A DNA stretch of 64,000 nucleotides from Strix aluco (taxonomy: Eukaryota > Chordata > Aves > Strigiformes > Strigidae), in NCBI RefSeq assembly GCF_031877795.1, contig NC_133940.1, forward strand, positions 12,711,985 through 12,775,984, read 5' to 3'. Positions within the stretch are counted from its first letter, which is position 1; each line of letters starts with the position of its first letter. The notes beneath the pieces were generated by a model. The model had not been told where the DNA came from, made no database searches, and saw only the letters and a list, made by a program, of their open reading frames with translations. The translations under genes and the position numbers were made by a program. This document shows positions 12,401-24,225 of this stretch, in pieces.

Positions 12401-15400
12401 GAGGGAGAAAGGCAATGCCAGCCTTCACAGGAGGCACAGCTAATGGCTCTGCCAACCCCTTGGAGAGAGGAGAGCTCTGATCACCTGCAGAAAAGCTAAG
12501 AGGGATACTAACAAAAGAGGTAAACCTTCCCTTTGTCAGCTGATTGGACTGTGCACCAGCAAAGAGCAGTGTCACTCTGGGAGAAAGCAGTCCCACATGT
12601 TTTGCAGCTGACAGCCAGGGAAAGGCCAGATGCTGAGCGTGGATCCAGGGAGACTCCCATTTACACCAGCTGAGACAGAAATTTGTGATCTGTCCAAAAC
12701 CACCGCTTTTCCCCTTGAGCAAAGCATCAAGTGGCAGAATGACATGCATTCCCCTAGCACTAACCCAATATCCAACCCCTAAAAGTGAAGGGGCAAATAA
12801 ACACCAACCTTTTGCAGCAGAGCGCAGCATCCTCTTGCAGGGAGCACACCTGCACTGGGGCACACCGAGTGAAAGAGCGTTCGGACAGCCTGCAGCCAGG
12901 ACAATGCTCATTTCCTCGTTCCTTGGCATCCCCACACATGTGATCAAAATCAACTGAATTACCTATGCCGACGGTCCTGCCTCCTCTCACTCCAAGCCTG
13001 CTGGCCCTGCGGTCATGGGCACGCAGCTGCACCCGCAAGGAAAAGCTTCAGAAGGTGTAGTTCTGGAGCGCTTTCCAAAATAAATAGTTTGACTAATCCC
13101 ATGTAGGGTTTCTGCAGAAGTAAGAGCTATTTGTGAAGGAAGGTATGTTACAGACCTCTGGCCTGAATTAATATACTCTCTCTCTTCAAGTTTTTCCTTT
13201 TTAATACAGTGGAGAAGGGTGTTGTTTGGGTTTTTTTAAGTAACTCTTTCAAATAGTTTTATCAGGTGAAAATTAAATGCTTGCTTAGCCTAGCAGGCAT
13301 GAAACACAGCCCCTTTTGAAAAGGCAGATGCTGAAGGGACTGCTGCCTTCTTTGTGCTGCATTTTCATTTTATATCTGGGAGGTTTAACTCAGCTCCAGC
13401 TCAAAACAGAACTATGTTAATGCTCTTCATAGCTAACCTGAGCACAAACTGCTCAGATGCACAGTACCAGCTCAATGCTCTTGCTGTCATCTGCCTACAG
13501 ACACAAATTATCTACAGACCATCTGCAGGGCACTCCAGTCTCGGTTCTGATTTCTCAGCGTGCACCTTTCTTCCCCAGTGCTGCACATCTTCCTCAGTGC
13601 TGGGATGTGCACAGATTAATAATATACACTACGGGCCACGCAGATTTATTTGACCAGACACTGCGTTGCATGTAAAGGAAGACGATGAATTTAGGAACTT
13701 TAACCTGTCAATTTGGTAGTCAGAACCCACAAATGATGGCAGTATTTAACACCCCAATTTCGTCACCTCAGTCAGCATAGGACCATCCAGACCCACCTCA
13801 CCTTTTGAGACCTGGAGCCGGACATAGGTCCATGTAATAAAGATATGAAAACATCCCTACTCAAAACATAACAAAACCCGGAACAGATAATACTGATCTC
13901 ACAAAGCTATTCATAGCCAGATGAAAATAGCAGCAAGCTGGAAAGGCTGCTTGCCTCTGTCCATGCCTCTTTATCACATATCCTGTCACAGTGTAAGGAA
14001 ATAACCTCCTTTTGCTTTACAATGTGTGGACACTTCCCAATACCCTTATTAGTCAAGACAGCTCTTGTAGGGCAGGTCCAAACCAAGAGTAGCATTGTAT
14101 TAAGAATGATGGATGTGGTCCTGGCACCCACAGCCATACTGCAGTTCCGAATACTTGCTGTAGTTAACAGTACCAGAAAGACTTAGTGCCAAAATGGCCA
14201 TACCTGTACAGAATCCGTGATCAGCCTTGTGCCTCTCCCTGTCTCATGCTGGAAGATCTAGCCTCACTCTTCCTCCCATCTGATTTCTTCTGCTGTCAGT
14301 ACCATGAAATATGCAGCGGTATTGCCATCGCTACTTTACAGGCAAAACACTGACAGCCATTATAATGCTCATAGGCATAATACTATGACATTTGATTGAG
14401 GTCCTTCACCAGCAGAGAAATAAAAAGCAAACTATAGGATGGTCTTTCTCTTTGGGAGGGATGGGCTGAAAACCAGCACAAAACTCCCTGTTCATGAGAG
14501 CTGGACTGTGTCTCCCTGCCCTGAGTCGGGTGCTGCAGCTGTAATCAGAAAGGGAACGGTGCAATCCCCGTTTCTGCCCAGCGCAGGAGCTTGCTGTTGG
14601 TTGTAGCCTGCACCAGCCACAGTCACCAAGAGAAATGGCAGTCCTGGGCTAGGAAGCTGTGAGCCGATGGGGCTGCCGCAGCCAAAGGGAGCCAGATGTG
14701 TGAGTCTTACTTAGACCTGTGGCAGCTCAACTGATGTAAGTGCTCCCTTTTACACATGGACAAGCCCTCAAGGTGCAATAATACAGACAGGAACAGTATT
14801 GCACAAGCCTATAAACATTGCTCTTAAAGTATCAAATTGGATAACACCGAGTGCAGTCAGTGTGTAACCTTCACACTGAAATTCAGGGACTCCTAAGGCA
14901 GCCGAGGGCTGTCCTGCTGAAAAGGCACACGGCTGAACAGCAGACCCCTCTATCCAGGTATATTCTGCCTGTGAACACAATCACACCACTAACCCTTTTT
15001 CTCCCTCTCACATCTCCCCTCTCACTGTCATGAAACAAATGATATAAAATACCTGCCTTTTGGTTAGCCATTGCAAAGCAAAGCTCCACAGCATCATAAG
15101 AGCTCTTCCAAGGTGCATACTTTTCTCTTAACTTGCAATATGTCACTTGTAGCTATGAACTGTCTAGTCCTTTGCAGATCGAGAGCAGCTGTGAGCTATG
15201 AGAACAGAGAATATAGATAACTGTTTTCTGAAAAGCTATTCCACTAAAAATGCTGTGACTGCGCTGTCTGCAATGCTATTTTGTCTGACTTGTCCCACTG
15301 AAAGGAAAAAGGTCTACTATTCCTGCCCAAAAAACTCTTAAGCAACTAAGTCATATAGAAATGGCCTTCAGATGAGAGACAGTTGATAAGATAAAGAATA

Positions 15401-18400
15401 ACTTCAAACAAAGCAGGCAATTGTGGTCTCCCAGAGCAGTCCATGTATAAATGCATCTGTTACCATCATACAGGGAATGTCAAGGCCAAATTCTGGCAAT
15501 GCCAGGCTGGTTTGGTCTCACATATCTCCAAACGCCAAAATTACTCAAGCTCAACTAATCACAGATTTTATACAGGTTTTTCTCTATTCAGCAAGGGCTG
15601 TACATGACACGATGTGCCATTCCCACCTCAGACACAACGGTGCACAGCTGGTGCCTACCAATAACCACCACCGAGGGCAGCTTTGGCAGGCCCTGAGGGG
15701 CAGGCTGGAGGACAGCAGCTCTGACCCTAGCAATGGCTATTCGCACAAAAACCACTGCTCTGCTCATTGTGAGCACAGCCTTGGATGGTTTCGCTCAGTT
15801 TCAGTCATTGTCTCACATTACACTTTCCAATAATGTCCAGCATGATGGAGAATCTCAGCTGTTTTATTAAGATCTTTTTCCTCCTCCTCCCCCTGAGCAT
15901 CTTTAGTGAAGGACGTCCATTGATCAAGAATGGCCCTGAGATGCTTTTAGGCGCACAGGAATTACAGGAATTTATCAAAGCAATAAGGTCTCTAGCCCAG
16001 CCCCTTGAGATCATCCAGTAGAAGATATTTTAGAACAACAATACTGTTGTTTGACTGTTTTTGACTAAGTCAAAAAAACTAATAAACTCCCCTATTCAGT
16101 GCATGTGGGGAATGCATAATTGAGGAAATGCTCCACTGACCACATTAGAACTGGGTGTATTCTGCTTATTTGCACTCAGCCTCAGAAATACCACTGCTTC
16201 CGAAGAAGGTATGAGACCTACAATATTACAGGTTTTGTTAAGGCTTCAGTTTCCTTTTGTAAAAAATGATGCATTAAGGATTTTTCTCCCTTACGCATTT
16301 CTACCCAATACAATGTAACTAGCGCATGAGTAATTACACTGAACTCTACCCATCTCCTTCTAGCAAGGAACTGCATGGGTGGAATTTGCATTACATAGAA
16401 TTTACTTCCTTTTATCCATTTTTAATTAAATGAACCATCCTATGGTTACCACCTAGGGTAATCAAAAGACTAAGCTTTTCAGTCCTAACCATTATTTTCT
16501 AGAGCCAGCAGCATCAAAAAAACCCCATCAGAGGAGAAGCGTGACTCAGACTCCTTAAGGTCGAGAAGGCCTTTTACCAGTAATAAACTGATAATCCAAT
16601 GCTTTAGTTTAAATATTTGAGACTTCTGTTTATTTCATAGGTGGGGACTATTTGCAGATCTTGCAGGATGTAGTTCATTGTAATTCTGCAGATTGCCAGA
16701 ACACAAATAAACAAGCACAGCCGCCTGGGACACCGAGAAATCCTCTAATATCCCACTGAACAAGGACAGCCGTGTCCCAGCTGCAAGAGAGGATGCCAGT
16801 ATTTCAGAAACCTTGCGATGTCTGTCACCCAGCCAGACCCGCTCTGCCTCCAGCCAGCGCCAGCGCGGGCAGGCTGGCAGTTTTGCTGGAGGCGAGAGGG
16901 AAGCGCTCCCACACCACCACTAACGGCACTTGGCTTTGGGGTGGGGGGCAGAGGCCTGTGCTGAGGTTTGCACTAAATCTGCATTTACATCCTCCAGAAA
17001 ACAGAGTTTTAAAAGAATTTGCAATTCCCTGTTTATTAGTTTGTAACAAGCCTTCATCCCCATGGCTTAGCTGTGAGCCAGTTTAGAGCTCCTCATGCAA
17101 GTTGTGCTGCGTTTCTGCTGCGCTGACATTTCCACCAGAGAAATATCCTGGTGTCCAGGCTTCCCTCTGAGCTGAGGGAGAGAGGTCAGGTTATATCAGC
17201 TTCAAAGAACCTAGCTGCCCTGCTAGCAGTGTTTTTAGATGCCATGTGGTACGAAGGTTACTCCATAAAACATCTTCCCAGCCGTTACACTGGAAAAGAA
17301 AACAACAACTAAATATAGCTAAAAGTGAGAAATTAGCAGCCTAAAGCTAGACTACTGCAGGTGAAGGTTATTTAGACTAATCACCTCCCTGTCCCCATTT
17401 ATCACTTACTCATCCTCAAAACCTGGATATTTTCAATATGAAAAAGGGAGATGGAAGATGAGTTTTGGCTGAGTTCAAAGAAAGAAACTGCAGGGCTGGA
17501 GGATGAAGAAAAAAGCAACCACCCATGAGAACTTCTGGCTTTTATTTTTGACCCTGAAAAATATTTGCTGACCTCAACTTTGCTTCCTTCCAAATGTAAT
17601 TTCTCCTTGTTTGCCTCCAGTGGTGACATGTCATAAATTGCTTTCCTGACCCTGCTTGTTATGCCCCAGTAATACTGAGCTTGCAACACCTGTCCAGCCG
17701 TCTGGAGCTGGTTAGGAGTCCTCAGAATCAGAGTAATTTTGTTGAAAAAAAACCCAAAAAACCCCTTGTTTTGTAACATGGTGGGAGCTCAGAAGTCAAA
17801 AATACGTGGGGCCCAGCTCCTTTGTACTCCTCTACCTGCTGAGCTCAATGGCATAAGGCAGAGCATGGTGCTAAAACCCATGGGAAACCAGTTCTTGTTT
17901 GTTTAGGAAACTTTGCGTACTGAGGGATCCTTCCTTCTGGTCAACAATTATTTTTGAGCCTCAGCCACACCTGGATGATTCTGAAATAACTCAAAAATTG
18001 AATGAAGGTAACTGGAAAACAGTGGGGTACATCTCATCATTGCTTAAAAGGAGGTATATTTGGAAGGTGTAATTCCCTCCAGTATCTGGGAAAAGGAAAG
18101 TTTTGGAAAGAACATACTAAGAAGTAATCTCCTGATCCACAATTTCTAGTTTGTGATGCCAAAATACAGAGGGGCTATGTCCATAGTCTAGGGTCAGCCC
18201 CCACGTTATGAAAGGGGAGGAAAAATAAAGCTCAAGTCCATGCCTGATTTGGGATCCACACCTTCTTCTCTTCTAATTTCCAGGCATGTGCTGCGCCTGG
18301 TTGGTGTACAGAAATGCACTATGCTACATTTTTAAATAAAGCCATTTTACTTTGTCACTTTGAGATGAAAAGGAAACTCCAGGGAGAGTAACCCCATTAC

Positions 18401-18630
18401 TGAAGATGCCACTTCACTTTTGTCACAGATCTTCAATTAGAAAACAAATTCATACATGGGAATATTTTTTAATAAACTGGCCACTTTCCCTCCAGGAATA
18501 ATGCAACATTCCAATGCAATCACAGGCTCAGTCATGAATTCACTTATTGGAGCCATGTATGTGCTCTAGGAGCTGGATGACTTGAATGGGACAGGAGGTC
18601 TCTCTGGCTGCACTTGTTACCTACGAGAAG

Positions 18631-18645
18631 AAAAAAAAAAAAAAA
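18631..18645 (+). repeat. Poly-A run
   Basis: Fifteen A after GAGAAG. I see no retroposed body upstream of it, so it reads as a simple repeat and not a processed-pseudogene tail. Confidence 0.8.
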
Positions 18646-20409
18646 GCACCTGCTTCCACTCTGTCACTCTGTCCCCTGAAGTGCTCAGTTAGGTGAAAGA
18701 TCTTGTATTTAAGTCTTCCCAGTGAAGGGTGATGTACAACACCCACGGATGTGAGGAGGCTAATACTACCAGAGCTGGGCAGTCTGAATTCACAAGGAAA
18801 TCAATTACTTAATTAAATCAGATGCCACACTGATTTCATCAGAAAGGCACAGTTCTCATATTAGGTTTTCTCTATAGGAGAAAGTTACAGTAGGTTAATT
18901 AACTACAGGCATGGCTATAAACGGATGTGCTTAAACTAGCACAAATCTGCACATGGACAGTCATTTAGTTTAGCTCAAGATAAAGTTTAGGTAAACTCAA
19001 GTGAGAAATCCAGACACAGATTGCACCAATTTAATTAAATCACTAAAAATAAAATCAGTTTCAGATGATCATCTGGTATCATTTTCTCACACAGACAAGG
19101 TGTTTCTTCCATCTGTGCAGCGCCATGAATACTTAGCAAATCTTGCAGGGAGGTAGGGAAGACAGACCTTATGGATAAGAACAACAAGATCACCTGTACC
19201 ATTGAACAATGTAGTTTTATTTGTAGGTGCTCAAGCTGAATAAGATTTGGAGCTTTTATCTGAGCAGTGACAACTACAAATCTGCCCAGACAGTATGGTG
19301 ATACTGTCATGTAAAATGCACGTTATACTGCAGAGGGTTAAGGTGTCTGCCCAGTGACACTCCACGCTACTGACTGCTCTGCTTTGCTCAACCTGGCGAG
19401 CTGCACGTCTGCGAGGAGGCAACAGCTTGGACTGAACCTGCTGAAGTCGGGCAAGCACATTCAAGCAGACAGCCAGAGCAGCTGCCAGCAGCTACAGCAT
19501 CCTCTGTGGGTGAGCTTCACTGACCTGCTATCCCAATCCCGCCTGTCTTCTCCCCTCCAACATGAACTGTACCATTAAGTTTAACTTGCAAAAAAGTAAC
19601 TTGATTTTGATTCAAGAGTCACTAATAGGCACTTATTCCTCGATGCAGCTTTGCCGCCTGTTGACCCCCTCAGGACAGCTATGTACTCCTTTCAAGGTTG
19701 TTGCAAACATTTATTACTGTTCTTTCTCCACCCCTACACCTCTGAAGCGTAGATAACAATATTGATTTAAATGCAATCAAAGCGAGCTTGCTGTACAATG
19801 AACACTTTGTCCATGTTGTGCCATACCGTGGCAAGGGCTGCCTCTTTCCCAGCGATGGAGGCCCATTAAAGGGACATGATTTATGAGTTCAGGAGGAAAA
19901 AACAAGTTCGCACTTCAATTACAGAATTGTGCAGGACAGCAGAAACTTGGGTCCTCACGTGGAGCTTCTCAGATATTCTGCCAAAAGTGGAAGAGAGAGA
20001 GGAGGGGAGGGTAAAGAAGATGGGTTCGGCCCCCATAACCAACTGATCCTTGCCTGCTGACACCCTCACAGAAGTTTCACAGTGGTAGGACAGTAGATCT
20101 CCATCCTGACCATACCCTGTGGTCTGCCTGGAGGGCAGAGATGCAGGGGGCACAGAATGGTCTATAACGTCACTGGGGAAGATAAGCTTCATTGCAAGCT
20201 ATTTTATTTAAAAGTTATTCCCACCAAAGAAATCCAAGACAGACATCATAAACAAAATAGCAGTGGCCACAGGTTACCACTGCTTATACAACAGCATTGA
20301 TCACACCAGAGAGCTGGCTGCAAGTGAATGAGAAATTAAAAAATGCTGCTTTTGTTGCCATGACACCTATTTACAAGAATTACATATGAATAAGGAAGTA
20401 AATAAAACC

Positions 20410-20435
20410 GGGGGGGGGGGGGGGGGGGGGGGGGG
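20410..20435 (+). repeat. Homopolymer of 26 G
   Basis: A continuous G26 tract flanked by AATAAAACC and CTATGG. It can form G-quadruplexes on the plus strand, and the minus-strand transcript would carry a C tract. The length may be an assembly estimate, because homopolymers of this size are hard to sequence. Confidence 0.95.
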
Positions 20436-20902
20436 CTATGGAAATACAGACAAAACAGCAGGAGAAATCACAGGAAAGTGACACAATGTTCCAGGTTTTC
20501 ACAAGTAACTTACAACATGAAGTGGGGAAGCAGTAACAAACAGTGTGCTATAAAGCATCAGAAGTACCCCTTATTTTGTAGGTTTTTTCCTTTTTTTCTT
20601 TTTCAAGTTTTTCATGTCAGATTTTCTCTCTAACACAGCTGCACCTTTGGTCTGGTATCCCTCCTCTGAAAATCTGCAGCTGCCTCACAAACTTATTTTT
20701 AACAGAGGCCACAAAACCACTCTACGACTAATTGCAAAAGGCCTTGATAACACAATTCACTAAGGCAAGATGAAATATGCTTATTTAGGCCATGGCCCGA
20801 AGCCCTGACCAGGCTCAGGAGTGTGGTGCCCTAAGTCGAGGCAGGGCACCGCCAGCTTGCCACGGCCTCGAGCCCCAACCCGAAGGGCAGCAGAAGGTGC
20901 AG

Positions 20903-21412
20903 TCACAGAATTGCAGAATCATCTTGGTTGGAAAGGACCTTGAAGATCATTAGTCCAGCTGTTAACCTAACACTGACAGTTCCCAACTACACCATATCCC
21001 TCAGCGCTATGTCAACCCGACTCCTAAACACCTCCAGGGATGGGGACTCCACCACCTCCCTGGGCAGCCCATTCCAACGCCCAACAACCCGTTCTGTAAA
21101 GAAATGCTTCCTAATATCCAGTCTGAACCTTCCCTGGCACAACTTGAGGCCATTCCCTCTTGTCCTGTCACTTGTTACTTGGTTAAAGAGACTCATCCTC
21201 AGCTCTCTGTACCCTCCTTTCGGGTAGTTGTAGAGGGCGATGAGGTCTCCCCTCAGCCTCCTCTTCTCCAGACTAAACCCCCCCAGTTCCCTCAGCCGCT
21301 CCTCGTACGACATGTGCTCCAGACCCTGCACCAGCTTTGTTGCCCTTCTCTGGACGCGCTCAAGTAATTCAATGTCCTTTTTGGAGTGAGGGGCCCAAAA
21401 CTGAACTGAACG
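20903..21412 (-). mobile_element. CR1 non-LTR retrotransposon, 3'-terminal fragment
   Basis: The minus strand reads the C-terminal end of the CR1 reverse-transcriptase ORF, including [45 protein letters not shown] and [20 protein letters not shown], then a short 3' UTR ending in the CR1-type ATTCTGCAATTCTGTGA repeat. The frame is open over about 140 codons, so the copy is fairly young. It is 5'-truncated near 21410, as is usual for CR1, where it meets the CpG island. It probably has no function of its own. Confidence 0.95.
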
Positions 21413-21674
21413 CTCGCCGCTGTGCCGGAGCCCACCCAGGCTGACGCCGCACAAGGTGCTTTCCTCACTCAGAGAGCCGCCGGCAGAGCAGGCCTGCACC
21501 CGCCGCACCGCGCCGGGCCCGCGCCTGCCTTCCCCCCCACAACTCGCGTCAAGGCGTGGAGGCTGCCCCACGTGCGGTGCCCGGTGCCTGCACGCGGCAC
21601 CGGCTGTTAAACCTCACGCTCCCGCCCGCTTCGGCGGCTCTGCTCCTGCGGGGCCAGGGGTGCCGGGCGCCGGA

Positions 21675-21724
21675 CCGTGCAGGTGCCACGGGCCGTGCAG
21701 GTCCCATGGGCCGTGCAGGTCCCA
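21675..21724 (+). repeat. 18-bp tandem repeat in the CpG island (2.8 copies)
   Basis: The unit CCGTGCAGGTCCCATGGG occurs at 21675 (two mismatches), 21693 and, partly, 21711. It is a local slippage-type duplication with no evident function. Confidence 0.8.
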
Positions 21725-22093
21725 GCCCCGCACCCGGAGGGGAGGCCCCGGGCTGGGGAACTGCGGGCAACCGCGGGCCCCCAGGGCACGGCTGGCTCCG
21801 GCGGGTCCCCACGCCGCGGGAGCGCGGGGAGCGGGACCCCAGCCGGGACCTAACGGCCTGCCGCCGCTCTCCCCACACGGGCAGCGGGAGAGGTCTGGCC
21901 GGCGCCGGCGGCCCGCTCCGGTCCCCATGGCCGCCCCGCCGGGAGGTGACAGGACGCCCTGTCCCGCACGGGGACCCGGGGCGCTCGCTCGCACCCACCG
22001 CCTCTGCCGGGCCGGGGGCTGCGCTCCCTCCCCCCGCGCCTCGCAGACACCGGAGCGGGACCCGGGACAGCCGGAGCCCCCGGCAGCCCTTAC

Positions 22094-22125
22094 CTGCCCT
22101 CGGCGGCTTGGGGCGGCCGGCCGGG
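22094..22125 (-). ncRNA. Putative non-coding first exon of the Slp gene (3' end defined by a splice donor)
   Basis: On the minus strand GAGGGCAG|GTAAGG gives a good donor at 22093-22092, just downstream of a GC-box cluster. That is what a short 5' UTR exon of the minus-strand gene should look like. The 5' boundary given is a guess; only the donor is seen. The link to the Slp gene is inference from orientation and distance. Confidence 0.4.
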
Positions 22126-22441
22126 GCGGGGCGGGGCTATGACCGGGGGCGGGGCCGTGCCCGCGGGGGCGGGGCCGGGGCGGGGCCGTGCCCGGCCCGG
22201 GCGGCAGCACCGCGGAAAACCCGGCCCGGAGCGGGGAGAGCGGGAGCCGGGGCGGGTGGGGCCCGGGGGGGTTCAGGCAGGTTAGCGGGGGGGCTGGAGA
22301 CAGTTTGGGTTTGGGAGCAGGCTGGGGATCCTTTCAATTTTCCCAGTTATAGCTTTTACTTATTTTATATTTTGGCTTGTAAAGACAAGGTAACTAGTCC
22401 CACCCTTGGCACAGCCAGGACAGGACCCGCCTCAGGAAGGC

Positions 22442-22765
22442 AAGGTGTTAGGAGAGCAGGTATAAGGTGTTAGGAGAGCAGGTATAAGGTGTTAGGAGAG
22501 CAGGTGAAGGTGTTAGGAGAGCAGGTGTAAGGTGTTAGGAGAGCAGGTGAAGGTGTTAGGAGAGCAGGTGTAAGGTGTTAGGAGAGCAGGTGAAGGTGTT
22601 AGGAGAGCAGGTGAAGGTGTTAGGAGAGCAGGTGTAAGGTGTTAGGAGAGCAGGTGTAAGGTGTTAGGAGAGCAGGTGAAGGTGTTAGGAGAGCAGGTGA
22701 AGGTGTTAGGAGAGCAGGTGTAAGGTGTTAGGAGAACAGGTGTAAGGTGTTAGGAGAGCAGGTGT
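22442..22765 (+). repeat. Minisatellite, 15 copies of a 21/22-bp unit
   Basis: The unit AAGGTGTTAGGAGAGCAGGT is followed by AT, G or GT, giving 22- or 21-bp copies. I count 15, nearly identical (one GAGAA for GAGAG near copy 14). Copies 3-15 carry the E-box CAGGTG and copies 1-2 carry CAGGTA. All carry AGGTGT, a T-box half-site-like word. The array ends about 260 bp right of the GC-box cluster, upstream of the presumed Slp promoter. Confidence 0.97.
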
Positions 22766-23574
22766 AGGCAGCAACGCTGCCCGCCTTTAGCCCCAGCGCT
22801 CTGTGGGAGGCAGCCCGCTGGCACGGAGCAGCTCCGCAGCTGGAGCACACAGAGCAGCACCTTGGGAGCCATCGGCCTCCTCATGGCTCCAGACGTCTCC
22901 TCTCAGATGGCATTGCTACCTGCTCCTGAAACAAAACTTGTCCTTCTCCCCTCGGTCTGTGCCTGAGGGGGAATGGAGAGGGAAGCTGGGGGCTGAGGGG
23001 TGTTCCAGTCTTCAATTCAGGCAGATAATGAAGAGCAAGCCCCCCCAAGCCCCTGTTCAAACCTGAGCCAGCAAAAATTAAGCTCCAAGTTAGGATTTGA
23101 AGGTACATTCCCAGCAATTCCAGTTTATTGGGATTTGTTTTACCCTGTCAACATAATCTAGGCCCATGACACTGCCTTCCAACCCCCTTGGTGCCCCACC
23201 GGTCTCCATCCCCTCACACCACAGCACAGCTACCAAGAAGAGAGACACAAGGTACAGTAACAGATCCTAGGCACAGAGGAGAAATCAAAAGGCTGCAGGA
23301 GACCTGGGGAATGCCCCTACCTTGCTAATTTGGGCCATGGTAGTCTACAATGCATCAGTGCCATGTTAGGAAAAAAACCAGTGCAGCCCTGAAAGGATTT
23401 AGCACCCAGGCGAGAAAAGGGCGTTGAGAGCAAGAGGCAGCTCTTTGCAGCACCAGCTGCAGGTACGGCAACTCCCACAGTTTTCACCTTCTACAACAGA
23501 TAAGCCACGCTTTCTACAACAGACTAGTCACACTTTCACACGTGCACTCAGTTTCTGCTAAGTGTTTGCTTGCT

Positions 23575-23700
23575 ACATACTTTTCCATTACTGTCCCTAT
23601 TTTAAAAATGGGGATATGAAGGACGCAAAGTGAAACACCATGCCTCAAAGTCTAGTTTGTCCCCAGCGGCACCACTGACCCGTTCACAAGTTCCAGCCCT
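23575..23700 (-). mobile_element. MIR/CORE-SINE-like ancient remnant
   Basis: CTATTTTAAAAATGGGGATA followed by GAAGGACGCAAAGTGAAACACC resembles the reverse complement of a MIR core (ATTTTACAGATGGGGAAACT type). Weak by-eye match with uncertain boundaries. Confidence 0.4.
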
Positions 23701-24079
23701 GAGACAAAACCCTTTGATCTGCCCAACGATATGTGCTGCTCCTGGGCGATCCTCAAGTGCCTCTGCAAGCCTGAGCCTCTACACAATCGGATTAAAGTAT
23801 TTTTTTGAAACCAGGGACATTAAGAGTTCAGGACATGGGAACTGGAGTATTTGCTTTCCCACTGTAAATGCTGATTTCCAGCTGCAGTAAACCAGAATAA
23901 TTTTAATGATCTCAGTTAGCTGAGATAAGTTTAGTGGCAGCTGTGCATTTCCTCCAGCTCAGATAAACCAAGAACTGAGGAGACAGAGACAGCTCTGCTG
24001 ATGGCCTTCAGCTCCTTGGCTTACTCAGCTCAGTGGTGCCTTTAGGCTATAAAATGGAGCAATGGCTTTAAGGCAAATA

Positions 24080-24225
24080 GCCAGAGTCTTACTCCTGACC
24101 CTACAATTAACTTCGTGTAGTACCACAGAAATTACTTAACTTTTCTACATCTCAGCTCTAGTCAATGGCAATAACACTAAAGCCCGTTGAGATCCGTAAG
24201 AGCACTGTGTTATTACCGTAACTTG
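24080..24225 (+). mobile_element. MIR/CORE-SINE-like ancient remnant
   Basis: AATTACTTAACTTTTCTACA followed by CTCAGCTCTAGTCAATGGCAATAA (about 24131-24174) resembles the conserved central part of MIR elements (CACTTAACCTCTCTGAGCCT type). It is diverged; identified by eye only. Confidence 0.45.

Larger units (their letters stand above)
7816..22093 (-). other. Presumed first (5' UTR) intron of the Slp gene
   Basis: About 14.3 kb between the coding exon and the CpG-island donor. It holds the CR1 fragment, the poly-G run, a probable older CR1 remnant (about 9040-9480), a GTCT microsatellite (about 9124-9141) and a 15-A run (18631-18645). Open frames here (for example 12222-12953 minus, 17402-17779 minus) have no recognisable protein content. 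Additional non-coding 5' exons could exist. Confidence 0.5.
21413..22330. promoter_or_regulatory. CpG island, probable promoter of the minus-strand Slp gene
   Basis: This stretch of about 0.9 kb is very GC-rich and dense in CpG, in contrast to its AT-rich surroundings. At least five GC boxes (GGGGCGGGG or GGGGGCGGGG) fall between 22123 and 22186. The minus-strand donor at 22093 points to leftward transcription. Large open frames on both strands here result from stop-codon scarcity at high GC. No plus-strand gene is seen starting here. Confidence 0.75.

Noticed and set aside
12222-12953. 243-codon minus-strand open frame as a single-exon gene
   Set aside because: It is long for an intron but contains no recognisable domain or family motif and overlaps several frames of similar quality. 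Conservation data would be needed to revive it.
17402-17779. 125-codon minus-strand open frame as a 5' exon of the Slp gene
   Set aside because: The composition is not coding-like, no family is recognisable, and no acceptor/donor pair joins it in frame to the exon at 7815.
20790-20890. tRNA-like GC-rich stretch beside the CR1 copy
   Set aside because: No cloverleaf, no A-box or B-box consensus; just GC-rich flank.
20987-21571. 194-codon minus-strand open frame as a host gene
   Set aside because: Its C-terminal two thirds is the end of the CR1 reverse-transcriptase ORF, and the N-terminal part is chance read-through into the CpG island.
21556-22473. 305-codon plus-strand open frame (and overlapping long frames on both strands) in the CpG island
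   Set aside because: All frames are long here because GC-rich sequence has few stops. The translations are Pro/Gly/Arg/Ala-rich with no domain, and several overlap on opposite strands.
22442-22765. CRISPR-like array
   Set aside because: Units follow each other directly with no unique spacers, and the context is a vertebrate genome. It is a minisatellite.
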